Assembly (NCBI GenBank): GCA_944325875.1
Contig: CALVBU010000001.1
Location: forward strand, 186,001-250,000
Source of the DNA: Candidatus Gastranaerophilales bacterium
GTDB lineage: Bacteria; Cyanobacteriota; Vampirovibrionia; Gastranaerophilales; Gastranaerophilaceae
Reading direction: 5' to 3'
DNA length: 64,000 nt
Part shown: positions 45,116 through 53,571 of the stretch, in pieces
Position numbering within the stretch: the stretch's first letter is position 1
How the letters are laid out: the number at the start of each line of letters is the position of its first letter
Program-made: the position numbers and the translations under genes
The notes under the pieces: generated by a model
Seen by the model: the letters and a program-made list of their open reading frames with translations, nothing else
The model's database searches: none
Told to the model about the DNA's origin: nothing

Positions 45116-45814
45116 ATGAACAGACTAGCTTTTACACTAGCAGAAGTATTAATAACCTTAGGAATAATCGGAATAATCGCTGCAATGACTATACCTTCTC
45201 TAATACAGAAGAAAACTAACAGAGAACTTCAAACAGCTTTGCAAAAAAACTATTCGGTACTTCAATCGGCCTTAGAAAAAGCTAGCTACGATTATGGTGA
45301 AACTATAAAACCTGCAGCTTTTGTAAAAGGAGGACTGCTTAAACCCGTTCTAATTAAATATCTAAAATCTGTAAAAGACAGTGAATCCTCTAATTGTATT
45401 CAAAATGGTAGTGAAACTAATGAAAGCGGCGAGATTGAAAAGTACATTATAAAAAATTATAAAACATATAATAAAAAACAAACAGTACAAACATGGTATT
45501 TTGACGATGGGCAATTTATGCTAAATGATGGATCTTTATACATGATAGAAAATCAAACACAAACATCAGCCCAAATTCCACCAATATACATTACAATAGA
45601 TGTAAACGGAATGGACAAAAAACCTAATTTGTGGGGACATGATTTATTTACATTCCAAATTATAGAAAATGGCAAACTCTTACCCATGGGAGCAGATGGA
45701 ACTGATTACGATTCAAATTCTTACTGTTCAGCTACATCAACTAATAAATTGAATGGCATAGGATGCACTTATAAAGCTTTAACAGACAAAGAATACTGGA
45801 AAAATCTTCCATAA
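45116..45814 (+). CDS. Prepilin-like protein (module 5)
   Basis: 232 residues. The leader MNRLA precedes FTLAEVLITLG (Ala at -1, Glu5). The variable middle includes YNKKQTVQTWYFDDGQFMLN. The hallmark IDVNGMDKKPNLWGHDLFTF has an extra residue relative to paralogues. The end is NGIGCTYKALTDKEYWKNLP. The ATG has TATGGAG upstream. Predicted minor pilin, controlled by the divergent regulator at 44813. A strong terminator follows, separating it from the convergent phosphohexomutase. Confidence 0.88.
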   Translation: MNRLAFTLAEVLITLGIIGIIAAMTIPSLIQKKTNRELQTALQKNYSVLQSALEKASYDYGETIKPAAFVKGGLLKPVLIKYLKSVKDSESSNCIQNGSETNESGEIEKYIIKNYKTYNKKQTVQTWYFDDGQFMLNDGSLYMIENQTQTSAQIPPIYITIDVNGMDKKPNLWGHDLFTFQIIENGKLLPMGADGTDYDSNSYCSATSTNKLNGIGCTYKALTDKEYWKNLP

Positions 45815-45844
45815 AAAAAGCGGGTTAAATATCCCGCTTTTTTT
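45813..45844. terminator. Bidirectional terminator after pilin module 5
   Basis: AAAAAAAGCGGG/CCCGCTTTTTTT with an 8-nt loop, overlapping the pilin stop and reaching the stop of the convergent gene at 45843. Confidence 0.9.
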
Positions 45845-48110
45845 AAAATTTATAATTCGGAATTACAAACGGCTCATTATTTGCATCCTTTTCAACAAAA
45901 TCAAGGTAATATTTCATTGCCTCATCCTTTGTTTTTTCATAAAATGCATCTGAAATGAATTTTTTATGTAATTCAGTTCTATCTCCTGAATAATTACCCA
46001 AAACATTGGCATAAGTTTCAATCATTTCTTTATTAGAACCGCCACCATAAGCTTTAGTTTTCGCATCTGTACCAGATGGTCTTATTTCAATATACTTATG
46101 ATCAAATTTTAAATAAGTACCATCTCCTACAAATTTAATTTCATTAAGGTTATCAAAAATCAAACTCTTAAATGAATCGTTAAGAACTTCTCTTACATCC
46201 TCAATAGTCATCAGGCCTTCTTTTACGCCCATTGCCATAGAAAGATAGAACAAATCATTTTTCGTACGTTTTTTCTCACCTTCAACTTTTGCTAATTTTA
46301 ATTTTTCAATATCAGGTTCTGATTCATTGTAATAAGCGATATCAACTCTGGTATCATATCGACCGGTAATATCATTTTCATCAAATATTTCTTTTAAACA
46401 AGTTGATAAAGGCTTTTTATCAAGTTTTGCAATCAAAGCAGAAGCAACAATAATAGCTTCAGTAGCACTCTTTTCTCTCATTGCAATAGCTTTACGACCA
46501 GCCAAAGATTCAATCAAATCTTCAGTACCCATAATCATTCCGCCGGATTCTTCACCACCGAATAATAATCTAGGGTTTTTGCCAAGATTAATTGTATTAC
46601 CTAAAACATCATCTATCACGACATCTTTATCTGGTGAATTTTTCAACTGCAACTCAACCTTTTTCATAATGTTTGCAATCTCTTTAAATCCGACAGGAAC
46701 ATTCACAACCTTCACACCGTTTTTATTAGCCCACTCATCCCAAGATGAAGCAGATGCTGTTGTTTTAATAATAAATCTCGGATGTTTATTCCATAACCCT
46801 TCGGCTTTCAATTGCTTTGCCCAAAAATCCATAAGCATTAAAAAGGCTTGATTTGCAGTGAAAACAGTTAATACTGTATCATTATTTAATTTAACAAAAT
46901 CAATACCATTAGCAACTAAATACTCAACTCTTGAAATACTTTCTGTCTGAGTTATAGTCAAACGATCATGATCTGGATCCGTAATCAAAACAACTGTACC
47001 TACTGGATAGTTTTTTAATTTATCTTGATAATTTAATGTCTCAATTACTGGGAAAAACTTTTCTCCGTTTAACCTTTTTGAAAGAACCGTAGCATCAACA
47101 GAGTAATCGTAAAAAGCATGCTCACCTTTTGGTGTAACATCGTATTTACCAATTGAATGGAAGAACGGATCTTCGTCAATATTAAACCATACAAATTTTT
47201 CAGATATATCAAGTTTTTTGAGAACTCTTGATAAAGTCCTATATGCAGACCCTCCAACATTCTCAATTACAATCTTATTTTCAAAGTTTTTGATTAAATT
47301 CAAATTAATTTTCTTTGCAACACCGGATTTTAAATACTCTACGTATAAATCAACACCATCGTTAAGTTTAGACATTATAGTTTCATCAATTAACGGATTA
47401 TCTTTTGCTGCAATCTTAATTGAATATGTTCCCTTTTTCTCAGTTTCATCAAAAATCTCTTGAATTTTATCTACGAATTCTAAAGATTCCTCAGGCAAAT
47501 ATTGGCTTCCTTGAGAGTTCAAATCTTTTGTAGCATTTTTTACAGAAATACCATGGCTTGATGTAATATATTCTCCGCCAAGCAAATCAAGCTTAAACGC
47601 TAAAAATGAAGCTAACCAAATCGGAATAGTTTTTCTTTCTACAGGAACAAGAGTCTTAATACCATTAGCAGCTTGAATTCTTGCAATAGCATCCAAGAAC
47701 AAATCAGAATTGTATCTTACTTCACGTCCGGCAACTTTTAAAATTTCTTTGCCTTGATATTTCTTATTTGCAACAAGAGCTTTTGCTAAAGTAGCTAAAA
47801 CTATACCAACCAAGTTAATAGGGAATCTAGTATCCTGAGGATATAGAATGTTCTGCGGACCGCGAATACCTGCAGTAGAAACTTTTGCCTCTTTTGCATA
47901 ATTTGCAAACCATTCTTTCAAATTTAAACCTTCAGGATTTTTAACTTCATCATAAGGATAAAGATGTTCTTTCTTCAAAATAAAAGTAAACTCTCCACTT
48001 TGAGAAAAATCCATTAAATTTAGATTTTTTATATAATCAGGAGTCTTATCATATACACTTTTAAATAATTCATTTTCTAATTCCACGTTTGATTTCTTAG
48101 GCATTGCCAT
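45843..48110 (-). CDS. Alpha-D-phosphohexomutase (phosphoglucomutase/phosphomannomutase type)
   Basis: 755 residues, long for the family (usually 450-580). The metal-binding loop is TDPDHDRLT, the sugar-recognition loop GGEESGGMI and the phosphate loop EIRPSGTDAKTK, all in canonical order. The active-site serine is probably in ITSSHGISVKN, which departs from the usual ASHNP. An insertion between about 200 and 330 and a C-terminal extension account for the length. It would interconvert hexose-1- and 6-phosphates, linking gpi and the GH13-like enzyme to sugar-nucleotide synthesis. GGAG lies upstream of the ATG. Confidence 0.88.
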   Translation of the reverse strand: MAMPKKSNVELENELFKSVYDKTPDYIKNLNLMDFSQSGEFTFILKKEHLYPYDEVKNPEGLNLKEWFANYAKEAKVSTAGIRGPQNILYPQDTRFPINLVGIVLATLAKALVANKKYQGKEILKVAGREVRYNSDLFLDAIARIQAANGIKTLVPVERKTIPIWLASFLAFKLDLLGGEYITSSHGISVKNATKDLNSQGSQYLPEESLEFVDKIQEIFDETEKKGTYSIKIAAKDNPLIDETIMSKLNDGVDLYVEYLKSGVAKKINLNLIKNFENKIVIENVGGSAYRTLSRVLKKLDISEKFVWFNIDEDPFFHSIGKYDVTPKGEHAFYDYSVDATVLSKRLNGEKFFPVIETLNYQDKLKNYPVGTVVLITDPDHDRLTITQTESISRVEYLVANGIDFVKLNNDTVLTVFTANQAFLMLMDFWAKQLKAEGLWNKHPRFIIKTTASASSWDEWANKNGVKVVNVPVGFKEIANIMKKVELQLKNSPDKDVVIDDVLGNTINLGKNPRLLFGGEESGGMIMGTEDLIESLAGRKAIAMREKSATEAIIVASALIAKLDKKPLSTCLKEIFDENDITGRYDTRVDIAYYNESEPDIEKLKLAKVEGEKKRTKNDLFYLSMAMGVKEGLMTIEDVREVLNDSFKSLIFDNLNEIKFVGDGTYLKFDHKYIEIRPSGTDAKTKAYGGGSNKEMIETYANVLGNYSGDRTELHKKFISDAFYEKTKDEAMKYYLDFVEKDANNEPFVIPNYKF

Positions 48111-48189
48111 AGCTCATTTCTCCTTATTTTTTTGTTATAATTATACAATAAAAATTTTTATTGTATAATATTATCGAGGGATAATCTTT

Positions 48190-48876
48190 ATGGCAAAAAA
48201 GAAAAAAGAGTATACAAAACGTTCATCATCTCAATACAATGTTTGGAGAGGGATTTTTCAGGATATAGTCTGCAAGTTTGGTTACATGATTAGATTTAAA
48301 CTTGTATACAGACTTGAAGTAAATGGGCTTGAAAATGTTCCCAAAGATAATGAATATATTGTATGTCCAAACCACTTATCAACACTTGACCCACCTTTAA
48401 TGGTATCAATAATGCCAAGACACGTAGCTTTCATGGCTAAAAAAGAACTTTTTGATATTCCATTTTTACGTTGGTGGATAGATTGGTTAGGCGCATTTGC
48501 TGTTAATAGAGAAAGCCTAGGCCCTTCTACCATTAAGACAGTTATGGAAATAAAAAAAAGTAAATGGGTATTTGGAATATTCCCTCAAGGTACAAGAGGA
48601 CTCCCTGGTGAAATTAAAGGAGTTACGAAAGGTTTTGCAGGACTTGCTAAAATTACTAAATGTGCAATCTTGCCTGTTGGTATAATAGGTACTGATGAAG
48701 TAAAAAGATGGCCATTTACCGGCAAAATTATTGTTAATATTGGAAAACCAATTCCATATAGCAATGATGTTGATGAAGTCGTTGCAAAATGGACTGACGA
48801 AATTCAAAAGTTAACAGGATTTACATACGTGGAAGATGAAAAAAAAGTTGAGGAAGACAAAACTCAGCAAAATTAG
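48190..48876 (+). CDS. plsC: 1-acyl-sn-glycerol-3-phosphate acyltransferase (copy 1)
   Basis: Transfers an acyl chain to lysophosphatidic acid, giving phosphatidic acid for membrane lipids. The catalytic NHLSTLDPP has the HX4D motif, and the glycerol-phosphate-binding FPQGTRG and GVTKGFAGLAK blocks follow. 228 residues; a hydrophobic patch near residues 30-45 suggests peripheral membrane attachment. The next gene, 9 bp downstream, is a paralogue with the same layout. Whether both act at the same step is unknown. Confidence 0.92.
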   Translation: MAKKKKEYTKRSSSQYNVWRGIFQDIVCKFGYMIRFKLVYRLEVNGLENVPKDNEYIVCPNHLSTLDPPLMVSIMPRHVAFMAKKELFDIPFLRWWIDWLGAFAVNRESLGPSTIKTVMEIKKSKWVFGIFPQGTRGLPGEIKGVTKGFAGLAKITKCAILPVGIIGTDEVKRWPFTGKIIVNIGKPIPYSNDVDEVVAKWTDEIQKLTGFTYVEDEKKVEEDKTQQN

Positions 48877-48885
48877 GAGTTAATT

Positions 48886-49590
48886 ATGGCTAAAACAGAA
48901 CGTAACTATAATAGAAGATATCCACAAGAATACAATATTTTTAGAACTCTATTTTATTATGGATTTCTTTATACTGTTGTAGTTCCTTTTATGAAGATAT
49001 TTTATAACTACGAAATTACAGGTCGTGAAAATCTTCCAACTAAAGCTAAAAGCGGAAAATTTATTTATACAGCAAACCATGTTTCAATATTTGACCCACC
49101 AATGGTAACTATGGCTTGCAATAGACCTATTGCATATATGGCCAAAAAAGAGCTTTTTGAAAAAGGTGAAAAATTGTCCTGGTTAGTAAAACGTCTCGGG
49201 GCATTTGCTGTAGATAGAACTAAACCTGAAATTGCAACATTTAAAACTGTAAGAGATATTCTATCAACAAGCTGGTCACTTGGCGTATTTCCTCAAGGAG
49301 GAACCAGACCTTATGGAAAACTTGAAGGTATAAAAAAAGGATTTGTAGTAATAGCTAAAAACGCTAAAGCTGATATTATACCTGTTGCTATTGATGGATG
49401 GGACGGATATCCAAAACTAAAACCTTTTACAAGAAGAAATGTAAAACTTCATATAGGGAAACCTATTTCATATAAATTACCAGAGGATGTAATTATTTAT
49501 GAATGGTGTAAACAAATATCTGAGATGGCAAATTACGAAAATTGCGCACCAGTTCCTGAAAATACAATCCCTGAATTAACTAATGTTTAA
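48886..49590 (+). CDS. 1-acyl-sn-glycerol-3-phosphate acyltransferase-like protein (copy 2)
   Basis: 234-residue paralogue of the preceding PlsC. It has the catalytic NHVSIFDPP and FPQGGTRPYG, which carries one extra Gly compared with the usual FPEGTRS, then GIKKGFVVIAKNAKADIIPV. Its N-terminal stretch YGFLYTVVVPFMKIFY is more hydrophobic than in copy 1. An AGGAG site precedes the ATG. The pair probably arose by tandem duplication and may differ in acyl-donor or acceptor preference. Confidence 0.9.
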   Translation: MAKTERNYNRRYPQEYNIFRTLFYYGFLYTVVVPFMKIFYNYEITGRENLPTKAKSGKFIYTANHVSIFDPPMVTMACNRPIAYMAKKELFEKGEKLSWLVKRLGAFAVDRTKPEIATFKTVRDILSTSWSLGVFPQGGTRPYGKLEGIKKGFVVIAKNAKADIIPVAIDGWDGYPKLKPFTRRNVKLHIGKPISYKLPEDVIIYEWCKQISEMANYENCAPVPENTIPELTNV

Positions 49591-49641
49591 AAATTAGATT
49601 ATAGAAATATTATTTATAAAATTTAATTCTAAAAATATAAT

Positions 49642-49671
49642 AAAAAACCCCTAGTTATCTAGGGGTTTTTT
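49642..49671. terminator. Bidirectional terminator after the PlsC pair
   Basis: 13-bp stem AAAAAACCCCTAG/CTAGGGGTTTTTT with a 4-nt loop, between the convergent plsC paralogue and HEAT-protein genes. Confidence 0.92.
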
Positions 49672-49706
49672 ACTTGTCGTTTTATTTAAAGAAAGGAATT
49701 ATTGAT

Positions 49707-50900
49707 TTATGCAGCTTGCGCTGGAGCTTGAGCATTAGGATTCATCGCAACTGTTTTACCTTCACCTTGAGCTTGTTCAGCTGCTTGTGGGTTTGGATTC
49801 ATTTCAACAGTTTTTGCTCCTGCTGCATTTTGAGATTCGTTAGCTAATTTTTCAAGTGCTAAAGTAGCTGCTTTTTGAACTTCGCCATCTACATCATTCT
49901 TAGCTTTTTCGAAGATAGTTTTTAAATCTTTTTCATAAGCTGGGTTTTGAATGTAACTTAAAGCTTCAACTGCAGAAGTTCTTACAGTAGGGTTTGGGTT
50001 GCTTTTCAATTGTTCAACAATTGTTGCTGCCCCAGGAAGTTCCGTTAATGGAACAGTTGAATTTGTTAATTTAGCAACTTCATCGCCATAAAGTTTTTGA
50101 AGAATTGCTAATGTGTACATAGCATAACTTTTGTTTCTTTCAGCTGCTTCATAAGGAGATGGAGTATCAGCCAACTTCAATTCTTCTGGAGTAAGTGACT
50201 GATTAGCATCTTTTTTCTTACGAGCTGCAAGCTGTTCTGGAGTAGCTTCTGCTAATTTAGATGTATCTGCTTTAACAATATTATTTAATGCATCCATAAC
50301 TTTCACATCTAATAATTCAGTTGCTTTTTGAGGATCTTCTTTTACCATATTAGCAATTTCTTCCATAGTAGAAGCTTGAACCTCATAATCAGGGTTTGTT
50401 AATTTAGCAACAAAACCATTTAAGTCAACTTGGGGAGTTAATGGTGCAGAGGGTACCACATCAACTGGTTTTGCCTCCTTTGGAGCTTCTGCAGGTTTTG
50501 TTACAACTACATCTGGAGCTGCTTGAGGAGCATTAATATTTTGTTGTACGATCTGAGGCGCTGGAGCTACAACCTGAGGTGCAGGAACTTCTACCGGAGC
50601 TGGAGCTGCCGGAGCTTTTGGAGCAACTGGAGCCTGCATTTGTGGAGGCATGTAATATGGTTGTTGCTGAGCTTGCGGATAATCATACAATTGAGCTTGT
50701 GGATAAGTGTAATATGGCATTGTAGGTGCTGCATATTGTGGTTGTTGAGGTACATTTACTACAGCTTGACCAACACCAGGAGTATTAACACTAGGATTGT
50801 GAACATCAATCTTTACTGCATTGTAATTTGGAGCAGGTGTAGCGTATTGCTGCATCTGAGGTTGCATGTAAGGATTTACGTAATTTGGAATTTGCATCAT
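49707..50900 (-). CDS. Pro/Gln-rich protein with HEAT-like repeats
   Basis: 397 residues. The first ~150 are low-complexity Pro, Gln, Ala and Tyr (MQIPNYVNPYMQPQMQQY, YYTYPQAQLYDYPQAQQQPY). The rest forms alpha-helical HEAT-type repeats, for example LTNPDYEVQASTMEEIANMV and NPNPTVRTSAVEALSYIQNP. The C-terminal tail holds two near-identical copies of KTVxMNPN followed by AQA-rich sequence. There is no signal peptide. It may be a scaffold whose N-terminal part is disordered. Codon use (GCT, CCA, GTT) is like highly expressed genes. GAAAGGAAG precedes the ATG. Function unknown. Confidence 0.8.
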   Translation of the reverse strand: MMQIPNYVNPYMQPQMQQYATPAPNYNAVKIDVHNPSVNTPGVGQAVVNVPQQPQYAAPTMPYYTYPQAQLYDYPQAQQQPYYMPPQMQAPVAPKAPAAPAPVEVPAPQVVAPAPQIVQQNINAPQAAPDVVVTKPAEAPKEAKPVDVVPSAPLTPQVDLNGFVAKLTNPDYEVQASTMEEIANMVKEDPQKATELLDVKVMDALNNIVKADTSKLAEATPEQLAARKKKDANQSLTPEELKLADTPSPYEAAERNKSYAMYTLAILQKLYGDEVAKLTNSTVPLTELPGAATIVEQLKSNPNPTVRTSAVEALSYIQNPAYEKDLKTIFEKAKNDVDGEVQKAATLALEKLANESQNAAGAKTVEMNPNPQAAEQAQGEGKTVAMNPNAQAPAQAA

Positions 50901-51022
50901 ATTATTTTCTTCCTTTCAGTAAATAAAATTATTATCGTATTCCTATTCTACCTTTTAAATACCCCTCAAGAAATAAAATTGCTAAAATAACGATTTTTTT
51001 TAATAATTCTTAACAAAACCCC

Positions 51023-51052
51023 AAAAAGCGAGGCTGATACCTCGCTTTTTTT
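51023..51052 (-). terminator. Terminator downstream of the lectin-tipped pilin
   Basis: AAAAAGCGAGG/CCTCGCTTTTT stem with a 6-nt loop. It lies about 80 bp past the pilin stop at 51129 on the minus strand, with T-rich arms. Confidence 0.85.
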
Positions 51053-51128
51053 ATCTCATAGACCTATTCAATTTTTAAGTTGCTTCGTATCAGAAAACGA
51101 TGTGCTAAATAAGTGAACTATCAAAGGG

Positions 51129-52205
51129 TTAATCACTCAGACAAATCGCCTGTATACTACTACTGCCACGATAGGAGCTCACGCCGAGGGCTGTGTAAGT
51201 AGGTGTAAAGAAACGGGAGTTTGCACCAGACCCATGGCTCGAGTAAGACTCTTCATTCGACCATAACTGGAAGCTGGGTTCCGGAAGACCTAATAAGGAT
51301 GCGGTACCTGCTTCGTACGTTAAGTTGGTAGCTCCACCGCCTGAACTTATGTTTGGGTTTCCCTTGTATATTGCACTAGCTATCTTTGCAAGGTCTGCGG
51401 GTGTTGTAAGGTTATTTACTCCACCACACTGTTTCACAGCACCTGCCCAATAATCATTAGGAATTACACATGCTGTTATTCCAAGGTTACCTTTTTGGGC
51501 TTCACATTCTGCTTTCGTTATTGGGGTTGGCGTAAATGGGGTACCGAAACATCTTCCACTATCCAGTTCTATTGCACAACTTGAACCTAAGCCATTTGCA
51601 TTGAATAGAGCTACATCCTCATTTTGTTTATTCGGTTTCTTACTTCCGTTTATTTCAAATACTGCTGCTACACAATTTGATGTCGCATTTGATACTGGTT
51701 TGTTGTCCTCTGTTGACCAGCCATAACTTTTTACTGGGTCTAACACTTCACATTTGGTATTGTATGATAGTATCATTGGCGTTCCGTCTGCTGTTATTAT
51801 ACCTACATTCGGACTACTGTAATCTGCAGTATCGCTGTTTTTCATTTGAAAATTCTTACCTGTCTGGATTTTTTCTACTTCATATTCTTTACCGTCTAGT
51901 AGTGTTATTGTATCATAAGGCCAGCACTCTCTTAGTTTGCTTGATGGACATACTTTTGCGATTTTCAAATGCTTTTGTAATTCTGCCACAAATGCTGCTG
52001 TACTGTCATAAGGCCCAATTAACCCCAGCGTTGCCATCTTTTCCGTGGCTTTCGTAAATTTGTACTTGACTGTTCGTATCTGTTCTGCTCGTACTTTCTT
52101 GTTTATAGCCTGATTTAATACAGGTAGTGTTATCGCTGCTACCACTCCAATTACTCCTAATGTGATTAGCACTTCTGCCAATGTAAAAGCATTTTTCTTT
52201 TTCAT
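51129..52205 (-). CDS. Prepilin-like protein with C-terminal C-type-lectin-like (DGR-target-like) domain
   Basis: 358 residues, the longest pilin here. The leader MKKKNA precedes FTLAEVLITLG (Ala at -1, Glu5). The pilin body has the hallmark FEINGSKKPNKQNEDVALF (about 183-201). An added domain (about 231-358) reads CVIPNDYWAGAVKQC, NLTTPADLAKIASAIY, FQLWSNEES and IQAICLSD, the skeleton of formylglycine-enzyme/C-type-lectin folds used by diversity-generating retroelements. The last ~35 codons before IQAIC are dominated by NNY triplets with many G/C first and second bases (CTC, GGC, AGC, CGT), unlike the AT-rich genome. The whole gene looks more GC-rich than its neighbours. It shares its leader with the pilin at 30688. 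Confidence 0.85.
   Translation of the reverse strand: MKKKNAFTLAEVLITLGVIGVVAAITLPVLNQAINKKVRAEQIRTVKYKFTKATEKMATLGLIGPYDSTAAFVAELQKHLKIAKVCPSSKLRECWPYDTITLLDGKEYEVEKIQTGKNFQMKNSDTADYSSPNVGIITADGTPMILSYNTKCEVLDPVKSYGWSTEDNKPVSNATSNCVAAVFEINGSKKPNKQNEDVALFNANGLGSSCAIELDSGRCFGTPFTPTPITKAECEAQKGNLGITACVIPNDYWAGAVKQCGGVNNLTTPADLAKIASAIYKGNPNISSGGGATNLTYEAGTASLLGLPEPSFQLWSNEESYSSHGSGANSRFFTPTYTALGVSSYRGSSSIQAICLSD
51150..51265 (-). other. Candidate variable repeat (VR) of a diversity-generating retroelement
   Basis: Codons for residues 315-350 of the pilin read mostly as NNC or NNT with mixed first two bases (25 of about 33 codons, for example TCT, TAC, AGC, CAT, GGT, CGT, CTC, GGC, TCC). That is what adenine-specific mutagenesis of AAY codons in a template repeat would produce. 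The stretch ends in a conserved IQAICL strand, as known targets do. No template repeat or reverse transcriptase is in the window. Confidence 0.5.
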
Positions 52206-52405
52206 TTAGTCCTCCGTTAATTTTTATTATCTGTTTCTCAAAAATTTTGCATCACAAATTGCCGTGTCTTTTGGCACGGCTTACTTTTTAGTTCTTTTTT
52301 TCAATCGGAGGCCTAAGTCAGAAATGCTTGACTCAACTGTTAGTCGGTAGCCCCCCCCCCCGAAATCCTATCTATACTTGATTTTTGCATATTAACCTCC
52401 TAATT
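52206..52405 (-). promoter_or_regulatory. Conserved pilin leader RNA (copy 2)
   Basis: Same order as the leader at 31393: AGGAGG, small ORF with 11 G residues (52351-52361), CCTCCG element (plus-strand CGGAGG 52306-52311), hairpin GCCGTG/CACGGC (52261-52280), pilin ribosome site CGGAGG (plus-strand CCTCCG 52211-52216), ATG. The hairpin has one more pair than in copy 1. The rest of this 380-bp gap, to 52585, holds the transketolase promoter. Confidence 0.7.
52340..52390 (-). CDS. Leader peptide with poly-G tract (copy 2)
   Basis: ATG 52388-52390, five bases after GGAGG, encodes MQKSSIDRISGGGATD, 16 residues, then TAA. It differs from copy 1 at two residues. Adding one G to the tract would extend the frame to TAA at 52281-52283 (36 residues, ending LRLKKRTKK), reading across the CCTCCG element and stopping at the foot of the GCCGTG hairpin. 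Confidence 0.55.
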   Translation of the reverse strand: MQKSSIDRISGGGATD

Positions 52406-52492
52406 CAACTTATTTGCTTCTATATTATTATATTAAACTATTTTTTTTATTTTTCAAGACATTCTCAATTAGTATAAGATATATTTACATTT

Positions 52493-52522
52493 TTGAGTAA
52501 ATCAAATTATTTATGCTATAAT
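52493..52522 (+). promoter_or_regulatory. Promoter of the transketolase-ftsEX gene run
   Basis: TTGAGT (52493-52498), an 18-bp spacer, perfect TATAAT (52517-52522). It gives a leader of roughly 57 nt with ACGAGGAAAC before the ATG. No terminator is seen until past 56926, so up to five genes may be transcribed from here. Confidence 0.7.
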
Positions 52523-52585
52523 ATTGAGTGAACCTGTTTATGGGGAATTGATTTGTAAATTTACTAGATACGAGGAAACTTTTGG

Positions 52586-53548
52586 ATGTTAATTAACAAA
52601 AAAGACAGAAAATCTATCCGCTCTGTTTTTGGTAAAACTCTTGCAGAACTCGGAGAAAAAAATCAAGATATCGTTGTTATGGATGCAGATTTGGCATGCT
52701 CTACGCAAACTGCAATTTTTGGTAAAAAATTCCCTGAAAGGTTTTTTGATTCAGGAATTGCTGAGCAAGATATGATTGCTACAGCTGCGGGCCTAGCTTC
52801 TGAAGGGAAAATTCCTTTTGTTGCAAGCTTTGCAATGTTTGCCACAGGCAGAACTTATGATCAGATTAGAAATTCTGTATGTTATCCAGAATTTAACGTT
52901 AAAATTATAGGAACTCATGGCGGAATCACTGTTGGAGAAGATGGTGCCAGTCATCAAGCGTTAGAAGATATTTCTCTAATGCGAAGTATCCCTAATATGT
53001 CAGTAATTGTACCTGCCGATTGCAAAGAATGTGAGCAAGTCATTAGATTTGCCGCAGAAAATTATGGTCCTATGTATATCAGAATTCCTCGTACTAACGT
53101 TTGCGATATTTTTGACGAAGACTATGAATTTGATTTTTGCAAAGTTAAAGTTATAGAAGAAGGCACTGATGTTACCGTAATCACGAACGGAGAAACGTTA
53201 GCTGAAGTTATTGAAGCTGCCGAAATACTTAAACAAGAAGGCTATTCAATTCAAATTCTGCATGCTCCAGTTGTAAAACCTCTTGATGGCGCAACTATTA
53301 TTGAAAAAGCTAAACAAACAAAATTTGTAATTACAGTAGAAAACCATTCTATTATAGGCGGACTGGGAAGCGCTGTTTGTGAACTTCTTGCTGAATATTA
53401 CCCTATGCCAGTTCATAGATTCGGTATTAACGATACTTTCGGACAAAGCGGAAAGTGGGATTATCTGCTTGATTATTACGGATTAACAGGTCAAAAACTT
53501 GCTAAAAGCATCAAAAAGCAAATAGATATTTACCGCTTGGTAAAATAA
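52586..53548 (+). CDS. Transketolase C-terminal subunit (split transketolase)
   Basis: 320 residues corresponding only to the pyrimidine-binding and C-terminal domains of transketolase: RKSIRSVFGKTLAELG, MDADLACSTQT, FDSGIAEQDMIATAAGLA with the catalytic Glu, GTHGGITVGEDGASHQALED, and ENHSIIGGLGSAV. In split systems the thiamine-pyrophosphate-binding N-terminal subunit is normally encoded next door. Here the upstream region is the pilin leader and the downstream gene is ftsE, so the partner must lie elsewhere. It would act in the non-oxidative pentose phosphate pathway. Confidence 0.93.
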   Translation: MLINKKDRKSIRSVFGKTLAELGEKNQDIVVMDADLACSTQTAIFGKKFPERFFDSGIAEQDMIATAAGLASEGKIPFVASFAMFATGRTYDQIRNSVCYPEFNVKIIGTHGGITVGEDGASHQALEDISLMRSIPNMSVIVPADCKECEQVIRFAAENYGPMYIRIPRTNVCDIFDEDYEFDFCKVKVIEEGTDVTVITNGETLAEVIEAAEILKQEGYSIQILHAPVVKPLDGATIIEKAKQTKFVITVENHSIIGGLGSAVCELLAEYYPMPVHRFGINDTFGQSGKWDYLLDYYGLTGQKLAKSIKKQIDIYRLVK

Positions 53549-53571
53549 AATTTAATAAGGATTAAGAATAT

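Noticed and set aside
50523-50990. A 155-codon open frame on the plus strand opposite the HEAT protein
   Set aside because: Its Leu/Arg/Trp-rich composition mirrors the Pro/Gln/Ala repeats of the opposite strand, and no ribosome site is present.
51150-51265. Template repeat or reverse transcriptase for the candidate diversified pilin within this window
   Set aside because: No protein with reverse transcriptase motifs and no second copy of the variable region was found, so the retroelement itself is not claimed here.
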